A DNA stretch of 64,000 nucleotides from Azorinus chamasolen (Eukaryota; Mollusca; Bivalvia; Cardiida; Solecurtidae). Positions within the stretch are counted from its first letter, which is position 1, and every line of letters starts with the position of its first letter. Shown here piece by piece: positions 11,351 to 21,655 of this stretch. The notes beneath the pieces are model-generated. The model did no database searches. It was not told the origin of the DNA and saw only the letters and a list, made by a program, of their open reading frames with translations. The stretch is from positions 43,045,552-43,109,551 of the forward strand of contig OY755252.1 in assembly GCA_963576725.1 (NCBI GenBank), written 5' to 3'. Both the position numbers and the translations under genes were made by a program.

Positions 11351-11710
11351 TGCACTGAAACGGTTAATATGTCTATGATACGGTCATGTTGGTCAAGTGC
11401 TCCATATAATTCATGACTAACAATTTTATCAATGAAGAGTTGGTTAACCTTTAACAGGCTGAAAGCAAATTTGTGATGATTGACCTCTTCAAACAGTTTT
11501 GATCCAGATTAGATGTCAGGTAACTCGTGTCTCATCAGATTTTAAAACTGTTTGATATGTGGACAGTATTTTATAAGAGAAATGTTGGGAAAAATGACTT
11601 TTGCTAATTGTTGTAGTTGATCAATGTTGTACTGATACTAAGTGTTTCACAGAGTTATTAAGTGCATTTTACCATCATATGATGCATAGTTGATATCCCA
11701 GTATCAATTT

Positions 11711-11953
11711 TTAACCCTTTCCTTTTTTATAAACTCCTTTCCATGCCTATGCAAACAGAGTAGACCCAGATCAGGTCTGATCAAGGTCTGCACTGTTTGC
11801 TTATCATGTGTGATATAGTCTAGATCTGATTCTACAGTTTCTGTCTAAGCCAAAATACCATGTGTTCATGTGCCAGTACTATGAGTATTTAGCTATAATA
11901 ATAATAATTTATTTTGTCATTATCTCTTACATATTCAACAGGAATAGGGTTAA
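11711..11953 (+). mobile_element. Palindromic MITE A3
   Basis: TTAACCCTTTCC ... GGAATAGGGTTAA; the palindrome centre is deleted, leaving AGATCAGGTCTGATCAAGG. Confidence 0.8.
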
Positions 11954-12029
11954 GTATTTTTCTTTTCAACAACATCTTAACTGTTTATGCCATGAAGGTG
12001 ATTATATTTATGGCAGACTAGCAGTTATA

Positions 12030-12266
12030 GCTATTACATTCTTCATATAAACATATTTTGACGCATTTGCAAACACAAAAGACCCGGATCAAATGGCTCC
12101 TATAGGAATCGTCTGATCAGGGTCTGCATTGGATATCTGAGACAAAGATCTGATTCTACAGGTTTTTTTATAGCCAAAATGTCCCTTGAAAAGTTTACAT
12201 TATGAAAATTGAGATAACAAATATCTATGTTGTCCTAAGAAATATTTCTTTTAGGTAAAGAGTTAA
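12030..12266 (+). mobile_element. Palindromic MITE A3
   Basis: Core GATCAAATGGCTCCTATAGG with its mirrored arm; it ends GTAAAGAGTTAA and shares that TTAA with the next element. Confidence 0.7.
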
Positions 12267-12530
12267 TTAATATTTTCCTTCATATAAACATGTTTTTACG
12301 CATTTGCAAACTGAGTAGACCTAGATCTGATGGTTCCTATAGGAGCTGTCTGATCAGAGTCTGCTCTGTTTGCTAATGGAAGTTGTTAGATCTGTTTCTT
12401 AATTTAATTACTTTCTAAATTGACTACAACTTACCACCATCCATATTTCGTTACAACTATTTTGTCCATGAATATTCCGTAGGTATCGAAATTTGGAATG
12501 AACAATTAGGTTGAACAGGGAAATGGTTAA
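12263..12530 (+). mobile_element. Palindromic MITE A1
   Basis: TTAA-bounded, with TTCCTTCATATAAACATG, core GATGGTTCCTATAGGAGC, the long arm and an AACAGGGAAATGGTTAA end. Confidence 0.85.
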
Positions 12531-12863
12531 CTAATTATTTCATACTGTTAAAATTAAAGTGTTATTGTTTGCGAAGATGTCAAAAAGTGACTATGGAGTA
12601 AAGGGTTAACCCCCTTTACCTGATCAGTTTTCAATGTAAGTTTTCGAAGGACTGAACTTAATAATTTCAAATTATTCAAAAGTTTGAGTTACCCAATTTT
12701 GAGATATCGATGTTCAACTGTTTATTATTCCATAAGCGAAAACACGTACGAGACCTGCTGAGCCACCTGATCTGGACCTGTACTGTGTGTGCAAAGGCAT
12801 TAACCATAATATACTCAATGAATATTGATGTAAAATATAATGCCATCATGAATATTAATTAGA

Positions 12864-13088
12864 TTAACCCGTTCCCCTCATATTGACGCCTTTTAACGCC
12901 TCTGTATAATTGTCACTTTTTGAAACCATTGTGAAAAATAGAGCATTTGCTCCTTAGGAGCAAATGCTCTATTTATCGCAATGGTTTCAAAACTTTAAAA
13001 AAAATCCTTTTCTCTAGTTAATATTCCTTTTAGGTAGATTTATTCAAAGATGTTGGATCTAAAAATAGCTTATGAGGGAATGGGTTAA
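12864..13088 (-). mobile_element. Palindromic MITE B, reverse
   Basis: TTAACCCGTTCCCC ... GAGGGAATGGGTTAA; core GAGCATTTGCTCCTTAGGAG with its mirrored arm. Confidence 0.9.
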
Positions 13089-13346
13089 TGGACACAGGAA
13101 CTCTTGGTTATGGCAGAAACTGTAGAATCATTAAATCTATTTGATACCACAAGCAAACAGAGAAGACCCTGCTCTGTTCGTTTATGAAATTCCTCTGTCC
13201 ATATGTCATGATTTATAGCAGTTTTATCTAATTAATATTCATGACATCATTATTTCTTACATGAATATTCATTGAGGAAAGGGTTTATAGGCATTTAATT
13301 CTTCTCATACAATCATATTTGTTTTCCAAATGTCACAACTTGTAGG

Positions 13347-13668
13347 TGGCGGTCAGGTCTAGTGGTAACGCGCTTGACTATCAGTCCGGAGGTCCGGGGT
13401 TCAAATCCCGGTTCCACCCGGAAATTTCAGAGACGCTTTTCCGTGTCTCCCACCCGCACATACTCTCCACCCAGGGGTTAAAATGGGTACCTGTGAGGGT
13501 CACTCGCCGGTACTGCGGCTGCATGATTGCGCCATATGTTAGCAGTGCTCAATATTGTAGGCCAATGACTCAATGACCAGGGGAGTAAATGTACAGTCGG
13601 CTGAGCGGTCATTCGGACTGAAAGTAGACTATAACTACCGGTAGGTACTTTACTTTTTTTTTTTTTTT
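13347..13668 (+). mobile_element. tRNA-derived SINE
   Basis: The head resembles a tRNA: AGTGGTAACGCG (A-box region) and a B box GGTTCAAATCC at 13399-13409, with a folded 3' arm (CCGGGGTTCAAATCCCGG). The body carries CAGAGACGCTTTTCCGTG and AAAATGGGTACCTGTGAGGG, and the copy ends in a T run at about 13654-13668. A reverse, 5'-truncated copy is at 53105. The body makes a functional tRNA gene unlikely. The GGGTACC segment may be the conserved central domain known from mollusc SINEs; that match is from memory. Confidence 0.85.
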
Positions 13669-13734
13669 ACAACTTGAGTCTCCCAATAGTTGTAAATAGT
13701 TGTAAAAATTTGGTTCAACTTGAAAAGAAGAATG

Positions 13735-13943
13735 CAGTAGAACCTGTCCTATTAGCGGCCATTCATTTATTGAACATAGGAGTCGTAAAAAGCAGGTGAT
13801 TACTTAGTGCAGAGAGAAAGAAATGCAGAAAGCTGACAATATAGGAGCAGTTCTTTTGACCTGCATTAAGCTGGCGCCTGCTTTAAATTTACAGACCCCG
13901 TAATTAGACCTTTTTATGGTCGCTTAAGACAGGTTCAGCTGTA
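13735..13943. mobile_element. Pogo-like MITE C
   Basis: CAGTAGAACCTGTCCTA start and AGACAGGTTCAGCTG end next to TA. Internal GGCCATTCATTTATTGAACA and TAATTAGACC match other C copies; the central palindrome is decayed. Confidence 0.75.
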
Positions 13944-14324
13944 TGTGAAATATATACCATGCGAACGCTGATTTTTCAAAATGGAATGATCCATTATTAT
14001 TAAACAGTAAAGTGCATTCAGTATGAATGAGTGTAATTTGAAAGAAGATTTTGAATCAGAATAACATAATATGCAGGAAAAAAGCAGAAAATCCTGATCA
14101 GAGGGCTCTTGTTGGATCTGGATCTAGACTGTTTGCAGATGCTAGTACACCTGCCTACTACATTCAAAAGGTTATTACGTGTCATTGACACTAACTGGTT
14201 TATGGTCTGTTGAGTTCAGGTGGGTGTAATGAGCCTATTAAAAATTAATGGGTCTTCATGTAAACATATACATGTACATATACCCCAGTTACTGTAAATA
14301 TGAAAACATTAACCTTGGCATATA

Positions 14325-14730
14325 GTGAAGACCCAGATCAAAATGCTCCTGAAGGATCAGCTCAAAATGCTCCTTCAGATCAGTTCAAAATGATCCTGAA
14401 GGATCAGGTCAAAATGCCCCAGAAGTATCAGCTCAAAATGCCCCTGAAGGATCAGGTCAAAATGCCCCTGAAAGATCAGGTCAAAATGATCCTGAAGGAT
14501 CAGGTTAAAATGCTCCTGAATGATTAGGTCAAAATGCCCCTGAAGGATCAGGTCAAAATGCCCCCTGAAGGATCAGGTCAAAATGCCCCTGAAGGATCAG
14601 GTCAAAATGATCCTGAAGGATCAGGTTAAAAAAAAAAATGATCCTGAAAGATCAGATCAAAATGCACCTGAAGGATCAGGTCAAAAATGATCCTGAAGGA
14701 TCAGGTCAAAATGCACCTGAAGGATCAGAT
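14325..14730 (+). repeat. 24-bp minisatellite derived from a MITE arm
   Basis: About 16 tandem units of AAAATGC(T/C)CCTGAAGGATC plus AGGTC. The array begins inside an A-type arm (AGTGAAGACCCAGATCAAAA), so the unit is an amplified piece of the core arm. It is open in one frame only because 24 is a multiple of three. Confidence 0.9.
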
Positions 14731-14755
14731 TTATTTGCTACTACATTAGTTTCAT

Positions 14756-15020
14756 TTAACCCTAAGGCTTTCCTTCATATATTAACACCTTTTTATGCCT
14801 TTGCAAACAGAGTAGACCCAGATCTGATGGCTTCTGTAGGAGCCATCTGATCAGGCTAGGGTCTGCTCTGTTTGCTTATAATAGATCTGCCTTTTTACCA
14901 TTTCTACCAGCATGCAGTACCAAAACATCCTACATGTACATATTTCATTATAAAAATCAGCTAATTAATATTCATGATATACAAAATTCTTACATGAATA
15001 TTCAACAGGGAAAGGGTGAA
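14756..15020 (+). mobile_element. Palindromic MITE A3
   Basis: Starts TTAACCCTAAGG; core CAGATCTGATGGCTTCTGTA with its mirrored arm; ends TCAACAGGGAAAGGGTGAA (TTAA mutated). Confidence 0.85.
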
Positions 15021-15239
15021 AGTTAGCAAAAATGTGCTGAGTCAACTCATGCATTTTTCACAACTAATATTATAGTGGTTACAATTTTAACAGAGATTTT
15101 TCACTTTTATTTCTATTTCATCACTATCACATCATACGTACATGAATATTCATGTAAGAAATAATTACTTATATTGTATTTATGAACATTGGTCAGTGGC
15201 TTTTTATAATGCCACTATGAAGAGGGGATTTGTTTTTAC

Positions 15240-15338
15240 CATGACAGAAATTGTAGACTCAGATATATTTCTGCATAACTTTTAACTTGCATTTAGCTAC
15301 CACATGCCTCAACCCTTTAAGTAATAGATACAGTACGA
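15240..15338 (+). repeat. Source copy of a locally triplicated segment
   Basis: The block from ATGACAGAAATTGTAGACTC to AGTAATAGATACAGT recurs nearly identically at 16356 and 16527 inside a disrupted B element. Confidence 0.85.
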
Positions 15339-15480
15339 GTCTTACTACCAAAGTGTCTTCTTACAACCGTTATCAGGACAGTTTGTTCGCATGACAGTTT
15401 GTAGCCGAGGACACTTGTCTGAGGTCATGCGAACAAACTGTCCTGATAACGGTTGTAAGAAGACACTTTGGTAGTAAGAC
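15339..15480. repeat. Palindrome H, perfect 57-bp arms
   Basis: Arms 15339-15395 and 15424-15480 are exact reverse complements around a 28-bp loop. The arm begins GTCTTACTACCAAAGTGTC and ends TTCGCATGAC. A partial arm recurs at 15638-15680. No coding content. Confidence 0.95.
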
Positions 15481-15714
15481 GAGTACATGTATCTTACTTG
15501 TACGACAGTACGTTGTAGACTTTTAATTTTGATTAAAAATGAATATTTCACAAATGAGTACAAAATGTTTTCCCCTTGGTTCACCCAAATCAAATCCTAG
15601 GTAGATAGGTTTTAACCACAAGAATCACGTGCGTACAAAAGTGTCCACTTACAATCGTTATCAGGACACTTTTTCAATAGCTTTGCTGGAGGTCTGTCAT
15701 ACAACATTCAATAA

Positions 15715-15900
15715 ACATGCTTTTCTATACACCTTTATAAACAGATATTAGACCTAGAATATCATAGCTCCTGTAGGAGCCGTCTGATCAGGGTCTGCTC
15801 TGTTTGCTTATGACATAAAATATGTCTGATTCTACAGTTTCTGTCATGATAAATACATTCCCTTGTCCATGTGCCATTATAAAAATTAAGATAATTGATA
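15715..15900 (+). mobile_element. Palindromic MITE A3, partial
   Basis: Core with ATCATAGCTCCTGTAGGAGC, then TTGCTTATGACAT and GATTCTACAGTTTCTGTCAT. Confidence 0.65.
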
Positions 15901-16170
15901 TCCCTTTCCCTCATATTAACGCGTTTTTACACATTTGCAAACAGAGTATAGCCAGATCAGACAACTCCTGTAGAAGCCATAAGATCTGTGTCTGCTCTGT
16001 TTGCTAATGGAATTTGGTAGATCTGTATCTTTCCTTTCACCTTCCATACTTGTATTTCATTATAACTATTTTGTCCATGAATATTCAGTAGGTATTGAAA
16101 TTTGGAATAAACATATAGCATAGGGAATAAGGGACTATTTCTTACATGCATATTAATGGAGTAAAGGGTT
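15900..16170 (+). mobile_element. Palindromic MITE A1
   Basis: TCCCTTTCCCTCATATTAACG, an imperfect core, the long arm with ATGAATATTCAGTAGGTATT, and a GGAGTAAAGGGTT end. Confidence 0.7.
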
Positions 16171-16204
16171 GGATTATACCCAGAATTAAACCTCTTGTTG
16201 ACGG

Positions 16205-16661
16205 TCACTTGACTCATTCCCTCCTAAACTATTTTTAGACCCAATCTCTTTGAATTAATCTACCGAAAAGGAGCATTAACTACAGAAAAGGAAAAAACAG
16301 AATTGTGTAGTTTTGAAACCATTGTGATAAATAGAGCATTTGCTCCTATGGAGCATGACAGAAATTGTAGACTCAGATATATTTCTGCATAACTTTTAAC
16401 TTGCATTTAGCTACCACATGCCTCAACCCTTTAAGTAATAGATACAGTACGAGTCTTACTACCAAAGTGTGTAGTTTTGAAACCATTGTGATAAATAGAG
16501 CATTTGCTCCTATGGAGCATGACAGAAATTGTAGACTCAGATATATTTCTGCATAACTTTTAACTTGCATTTAGCTACCACATGCCTCAACCCTTTAAGT
16601 AATAGATACAGTCCTATCACAATGGTTTCTAAATGTGACTTTTACAGAAGCGCTAAAAAGT
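16205..16661 (+). mobile_element. MITE B broken by a duplicated insert
   Basis: The left half of a B element (CCAATCTCTTTGAATTAATC, then GAAACCATTGTGATAAATAG) is interrupted at its core by the segment also found at 15240. The half-core plus insert is then repeated (16304-16468 and 16469-16613) before the right half resumes at about 16614 (TATCACAATGGTTTC). The right end leads directly into the 36-bp array. Confidence 0.8.
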
Positions 16662-17475
16662 GTCACTAGGAGGGAATGTGTTAAGAGAGGTTTTACTGTC
16701 ACTAGGAGGGAATGTGTTAAGAGAGGTTTTACTGTCACTAGGAGGGAATGTGTTAAGAGAGGTTTTACTGTCACTAGGAGGGAATGTGTTAAGAGAGGTT
16801 TTACTGTCACTAGGAAGGAATGTGTTAAGAGAGGTTTTACAGAGAGGTTTTACTGTCACTAGGAGGGAATGTGTTAAGAGAGGTTTTACTGTCACTAGGA
16901 GGGAATGTGTTAAGAGAGGTTTTACTGTCACTAGGAGGGAATGTGTTAAGAGAGGTTTTACTGTCACTAGGAGGGAATGTGTTAAGAGAGGTTTTACTGT
17001 CACTAGGAAGGAATGTGTTAAGAGAGGTTTTACAGAGAGGTTTTACTGTCACTAGGAGGGAATGTGTTAAGAGAGGTTTTACTGTCACTAGGAGGGAATG
17101 TGTTAAGAGAGGTTTTACTGTCACTAGGAGGGAATGTGTTAAGAGAGGTTTTACTGTCACTAGGAGGGAATGTGTTAAGAGAGGTTTTACTGTCACTAGG
17201 AGGGAATGTGTTAAGAGAAGTTTTACTGTCACTAGGAGGGAATGTGTTAAGAGAGGTTTTACTGTCACTAGGAGGGAATGTGTTAAGAGAGGTTTTACTG
17301 TCACTAGGAGAGAATGTGTTAAGAGAAGTTTTACTGTCACTAGGAGGGAATGTGTTAAGAGAGGTTTTACTGTCACTATGAGGGAGGGAATGTGTTAAGA
17401 GAGGTTTTACTGTCACTAGGAGGGAATGTGTGTTTTACTGTCACTAGGAGGGAATGTGTTAAGAGAGGTTTTACT
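16662..17475 (+). repeat. 36-bp minisatellite, about 22 units
   Basis: Unit: GTCACTAGGAGGGAATGTG followed by TTAAGAGAGGTTTTACT. The first part matches the B element end (GAGGGAATGGGTTAA) and the second matches the C end (GAGAGGTTTTACTGT). Two blocks of five units (16662-16854 and 16855-17047) each end in a GGAAGG variant plus a 13-bp extra piece, forming a higher-order repeat. Open frames on both strands are artefacts of the 36-bp period. Confidence 0.97.
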
Positions 17476-18001
17476 GTCTAATGATATATGTATGCTCACA
17501 TGTATGTGAACTGAAAGTTATGTCTGTGTAAATATAATGTAGATATCAGCCTGATATCTACCTCCCCTAACCTTTATTATATTGTGGGCTAATTTGGGTT
17601 TACCTTTACAAATAGTGTAGATCCAGATGACATGTCAAGTCGCTAGGCATTTTATCTGGAGCTTAACGTTTTGACAATCTGATACTGTTTTCGGAAATGA
17701 ATGGAAAAGAGGTTATTTGATAATTCAGAAGCTGCAATCAGACAATTGTTACCAAGGATTCAGCTTTCAAAAGGCTTAATTATACACAGACATGTAGATT
17801 AATTTTTAGTAAGGAGTGTACTTGAACATTAAAACTGTGGTTTGGCAACGTGTGCCTTGCAAATCAGTAAAAGTGGGGTTATTTTAATATTGAATTTTTC
17901 ATCATAAAAATCATAACCTATAGTGGATTCGAACTTGAGATTGGATTTTAATCATCTTAAATGATAGATTTGTTGATTTTTTTAATATACAGAATCTGAA
18001 C
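17476..18001. other. Upstream region of the RAB32-like gene
   Basis: Mostly unique AT-rich sequence, with a D-like fragment near 17620 (AGTGTAGATCCAGATGACAT). If exon 1 of the GTPase gene is a true first exon, its promoter lies here; no TATA box or other clear motif was found. If the AG at 17991-17992 is an acceptor, this is intron sequence instead. Confidence 0.4.
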
Positions 18002-18004
18002 ATG
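18002..18004 (+). CDS. RAB32: RAB32-like GTPase, exon 1: initiator ATG only
   Basis: ATG at 18002-18004 is followed at once by a perfect donor, GTAAGT (18005-18010). Joined to the acceptor at 21682 it gives MAGGGEKREHLYK, in frame with the GTPase and matching the usual MAGGG-type start of RAB32. A possible acceptor (TTTTTTTAATATACAG, AG 17991-17992) lies 12 bases earlier, so this could be the end of a first exon or a 12-base microexon with 5'UTR exons further upstream. It is the best candidate for the start; transcript data would settle it. Confidence 0.6.
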
Positions 18005-18104
18005 GTAAGTATCAGTGGTTAAGCTGAGAGTACACTGTGAATTATAAAATTATAACAAGATGCAAATTTTCTTGCCAATATTCCATTATAAGCAATTGAA
18101 ATCT

Positions 18105-18252
18105 CTCTACAGTGACCATCTGAAAGAAGTCTTAAAACCAGGTGGTAGCTTAATGCAGTATGGAAGTTATGCAGAAAGCTCCTACAGGAGTTTTGTGAAT
18201 TACTTTGTCCTGCATAGAGCTACCATCTTAAAGACATCAAACTCTATTCATT
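18105..18252. mobile_element. MITE C, decayed, in intron 1
   Basis: CAGGTGGTAGCTTAATGCAG, then the palindrome GCAGAAAGCTCCTACAGGAG and TAAGTGGTCACTTCAGAGG. Confidence 0.65.
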
Positions 18253-18339
18253 AAGTGGTCACTTCAGAGGGACTCTTTGCATAAAACAGTATGTGTCAAC
18301 ATCTCATATAATTTCCCTTGTTTAGTGGAATGATTGTCA

Positions 18340-18465
18340 TGATATATAATACCAACTTTGTTGATGGGTTCTGCACTTGCTGAGATCATAATTATGATGA
18401 CATTGAATTTGTTTGTGGGTTCTGTACTAATTGCCAAGATCATATATGATACCAAATTTGTTTAT
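18340..18465 (+). repeat. Degenerate tandem repeat, left part
   Basis: Two or three units of roughly 50 bp containing GGGTTCTG(C/T)ACTTGC, AAGATCATA and ACCAAATTTGTTTAT. The array resumes at 19262, so the retroelement between them is an insertion. Confidence 0.75.
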
Positions 18466-19262
18466 AAAAGTACAAAAATGAGTCATGCAGGAAACACCAC
18501 ATACAGAACAAACAGTCGCCCGAACAGCAACACAAGGAAACAGCAAATGTATATAACTATAAAAACAACAAGAGACGCACAAAGACAAAACAAACACACA
18601 ATAGGGGGAAGATGGAAGCACCGCCTTGGAACGGTCAGTGACAAAAGTCGCTGGGGGATTAAACCGGTTTATGGGCGCCCAACCTCACACTTATTCCATC
18701 CCCACCCTAAAAGACAAACAGTGTAAATAAACGTATCCCCTCTCCGACTAATCTACAACAACCACGACGGCAAATACAGTGGTAAAGTGCATGTATAACG
18801 AAAACATTTAAGTGAACAAACTATATCCACCTATCGCTAGTGTACTCAATGATTGAGCTGCAAACAGAGTAACTGTAGAAAAGTAATAAAGGGTACGACA
18901 AAAACGAAATAGTACAGATATCTGACGTTCTCCTTCCATTTCTGGATTTAAGAGGTCGCCTTCATAGAGTACTAAACCTTTCTTGTCGGCGTACATGCAA
19001 AGAGGCCAGCAAAATTGCCAACTGTAAAAGGGTTGACAACCAAACATGCAGTATGTTGTAGTGCTACAGGATCATATCCCTTTTTAATGAATTTTTTAAC
19101 ATATTTGATGAACAAAGTGAGAAAATGGGTATGTCCAATAATTTTACGAAGTTTGTAAATCACATCACCATAAAATTCAGGATGTGAAACACCGTGTCGC
19201 AGAAGCTCCTGGGTACTTGCCAATAAGCGAGAGATTTCGATAGTAAAATTTAGAAAAGTTTT
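18466..19262 (-). mobile_element. Degenerate retroelement 3' end inserted in the array
   Basis: On the minus strand an open frame at 19286-18972 (with YKLRKIIGHTHF, GYDPVALQHTACLVVNPFTV) continues after a frameshift to about 18808. A non-coding tail follows with the conserved-looking block ACCGCCTTGGAACGGTCAGTG. It resembles C-terminal parts of repeat-encoded proteins common in molluscs, but I cannot place it in a named family. It is broken by the frameshift and truncated at the 5' end. Confidence 0.45.
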
Positions 19263-20095
19263 AAGTTCTGTATTTGCCAAGATCATAATATGATATTATG
19301 ATACCAAATTTGTTTATGAGTTTTGTACTTGCCAAGATCATAATATTATGGTATCAAATTTGTTTATGAGTTCTGTACTTGGCGATAACACATAACATAT
19401 GATAACACATTTGTTCTGGCTATTGAGTCTAATTATTTCTTGTATTTACATAATTGTTTTACTGGATTTTGCTTTACAAGATCACATAATAACAAGTTTA
19501 AATGGAAATCACTGCTGCCAAGATCACAGTGATAAAACACTTATGTGTTTGCCAAGATCATAGTGATAAAACACTTATGTGTTTGCCAAGATCACATAAT
19601 AAAAATGATAGTAATAACTCATTTGTTAATGGGGTAGTTGATTGCTAAGCTCACTTATTAATAATTCATTGGGGACTTAAGCTTGTAATGTTTGCAAAGT
19701 TCACTCAATAAAGGCATTGTCTATGGTGTCTTTGCAGCTGTCAAAATTACTCCATAACAGCATTGTCTATAGAGTTTATACTTGCCAAGATTTCTAAATG
19801 ACTATTGTCTATAGGGTTTATGCTTGCCAAGATTACTCCATAATAGCATTGTCTGTAGGGTTTATGCTTGCCAAGATCTCTTCATGGTTGTATACGGTGC
19901 ATTGTCTATGGGGTTGTAAATGCCAAGCTTATATCACGCCATTACATAATTCTCTGTTGGGTCTCTTTCCAATAGTATAACAAATGTGTTTATTGGATCT
20001 TTGATTGACAAGCCTATGTTTATAATATGGGGTCTATGCCTCACAAGATCACACATAACTAACAGATTTGTTCACTAGGTATATGCTTAGCATGT
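19262..20095 (+). repeat. Degenerate tandem repeat, right part
   Basis: Many diverged units containing TTGCCAAGATCA and GTCTATAGGGTTTATGCTTG, with locally exact pairs (for example CACTTATGTGTTTGCCAAGA near 19540 and 19575). Unit length drifts between about 40 and 60 bp. Confidence 0.75.
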
Positions 20096-20132
20096 ATACA
20101 TATATGTTTGTCTGTCATCGTCGACAAAGACT

Positions 20133-20286
20133 TCACTCAGTCGAATTGAGTCTGTGTGTCCGAAGGTGACTGGTCAGTTTGATTCGGGCACGGAAGTAGC
20201 ATCCACTGGTTGGACATCTGAAGTCAGTCATTATAGTTGATATGCCTGCAGCAGCCCTAGTTTTACGTGCAGCACGCTTGTTCATA
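20133..20286 (-). pseudogene. Non-LTR retrotransposon C-terminal tail with C2H2-like finger
   Basis: A 50-codon minus-strand frame (ATG at 20286, stop at 20133-20135) encodes KRAARKTRAAA, then FRCPTSGCYFRARIKLTSHL and RTH. The C-x4-C ... H-x3-H pattern with a basic run before it is typical of the C-terminal zinc-finger tail of LINE reverse transcriptases annotated in mollusc genomes. No RT domain is present, so this is a 5'-truncated copy. It is followed on that strand by GTCGACGATGACAGACAAAC. Confidence 0.6.
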
Positions 20287-20484
20287 CAATAACAATACAC
20301 TGTATACATAACAATACACTGTCACACTAGCCTACTGGATTGTGTCTCTGACTCTATGGATAGAGATCGTGGGTTCAAAACTACGTAAAACCTAATTAAA
20401 GCAATTAAAGGCAACATTTTTTCGAAAATATATACCTTTTTTTCTGAATTTATTTTCTTTTTCATTTGTTTATGTTATTATTAT

Positions 20485-20763
20485 TTAACCTATTACTCCA
20501 TGAATATTCTTGTAAGAAATATTTGCATCATGAAGAATATTAATTTAATATTCATGCTATCAGTCCTTAAATTAGGTTTATTTTTATAATGGCACATGGA
20601 CACATGAACGTTTGGCCATAGTAGAAACTAACAATCATATCTATAATATTTAATAAGCAAACAGAGCTGACCCTGACTAGGCAGCCCCTACAGGAGCCAT
20701 CTGATCTAGGTATACTCTATTTGCAAAGGCATAGAAAAGTGTATTTATAGAGTAAAAGGTTAA
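20485..20763 (+). mobile_element. Palindromic MITE A2
   Basis: TTAA-bounded; ATGAATATTCTTGTAAGAAA near the start, core GCAGCCCCTACAGGAGCC, and GTAAAAGGTTAA at the end. Intron 1. Confidence 0.85.
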
Positions 20764-20862
20764 CTTAAGCTCAATTTTGATAACTTTGCCTTGGTCTGTC
20801 TGTATGAATATTTGTGTAATTGCAGTAAGAAGCTTGCCCAGGATATATGGTTAACCCTTTCC

Positions 20863-21556
20863 ATCATAGAAATACCTTTCCATCATAGAAATACCTTTCC
20901 ATCATAGAAATACCTTTCCATCATAGAAACACCTTTCCATCATAGAAACACCTTTCCATCATAGAAACACCTTTCCATCATAGAAATACCTTTCCATCAT
21001 AGAAATACCTTTCCATCATAGAAACACCTTTCCATCATAGAAATACCTTTCCATCATAGAAATACCTTTCCATCATAGAAATACCTTTCCATCATAGAAA
21101 TACCTTTCCATCATAGAAATACCTTTCCATCATAGAAACACCTTTCCATCATAGAAATACCTTTCCATCATAGAAACACCTTTCCATCATAGAAATACCT
21201 TTCCATCATAGAAACACCTTTCCATCATAGAAACACCTTTCCATCATAGAAACACCTTTCCATCATAGAAATACCTTTCCATCATAGAAATACCTTTCCA
21301 TCATAGAAACACCTTTCCATCATAGAAATACCTTTCCATCATAGAAATACCTTTCCATCATAGACAAACCTTTCCATCATAGAAATACCTTTCCATCATA
21401 GAAACACCTTTCCATCATAGAAATACCTTTCCATCATAGAAACACCTTTCCATCATAGAAATACCTTTCCATCATAGAAACACCTTTCCATCATAGAAAT
21501 ACCTTTCCATCATAGAAATACCTTTCCATCATAGAAATACCTTTCCATCATAGACA
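20863..21556 (+). repeat. 19-bp minisatellite, about 36 units, in intron 1
   Basis: Unit CCTTTCCATCATAGAAATA, with a frequent variant ending AAACA; one variant, TAGACAAACC, lies near 21361. It starts at TTAACCCTTTCC, the A-element end, and is followed by A-type arm sequence (CCCTTTTCCATGTTCCATTG), so the unit is an amplified A terminus. The array ends about 125 bp before the exon 2 acceptor. Confidence 0.97.
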
Positions 21557-21655
21557 AACATCCCTTTTCCATGTTCCATTGTATTGATTCTGTCCATGAA
21601 TGTCAGTTAGGTGACAAAATCTTGGATAAATGTTAAACAGTGGATACTAGAGATG
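21557..21655 (+). repeat. Right part of the A element that hosts the array
   Basis: TTCCATGTTCCATTGTATTG, CTTGGATAAATGTTAAACAG; compare 10020-10110. It directly precedes the exon 2 acceptor region. Confidence 0.7.

Noticed and set aside
13347..13420. Functional tRNA gene
   Set aside because: The B box and tRNA-like arms are present, but the sequence continues into a SINE body with a T tail, and a second truncated copy exists at 53105.
16595..17416. Overlapping open frames of 100-179 codons on both strands
   Set aside because: They are translations of the 36-bp minisatellite; any array with a unit divisible by three stays open. No start context, domain or splice support.
16662..17475. CRISPR-like regular repeats
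   Set aside because: Units are directly contiguous with no unique spacers, and the host is eukaryotic.
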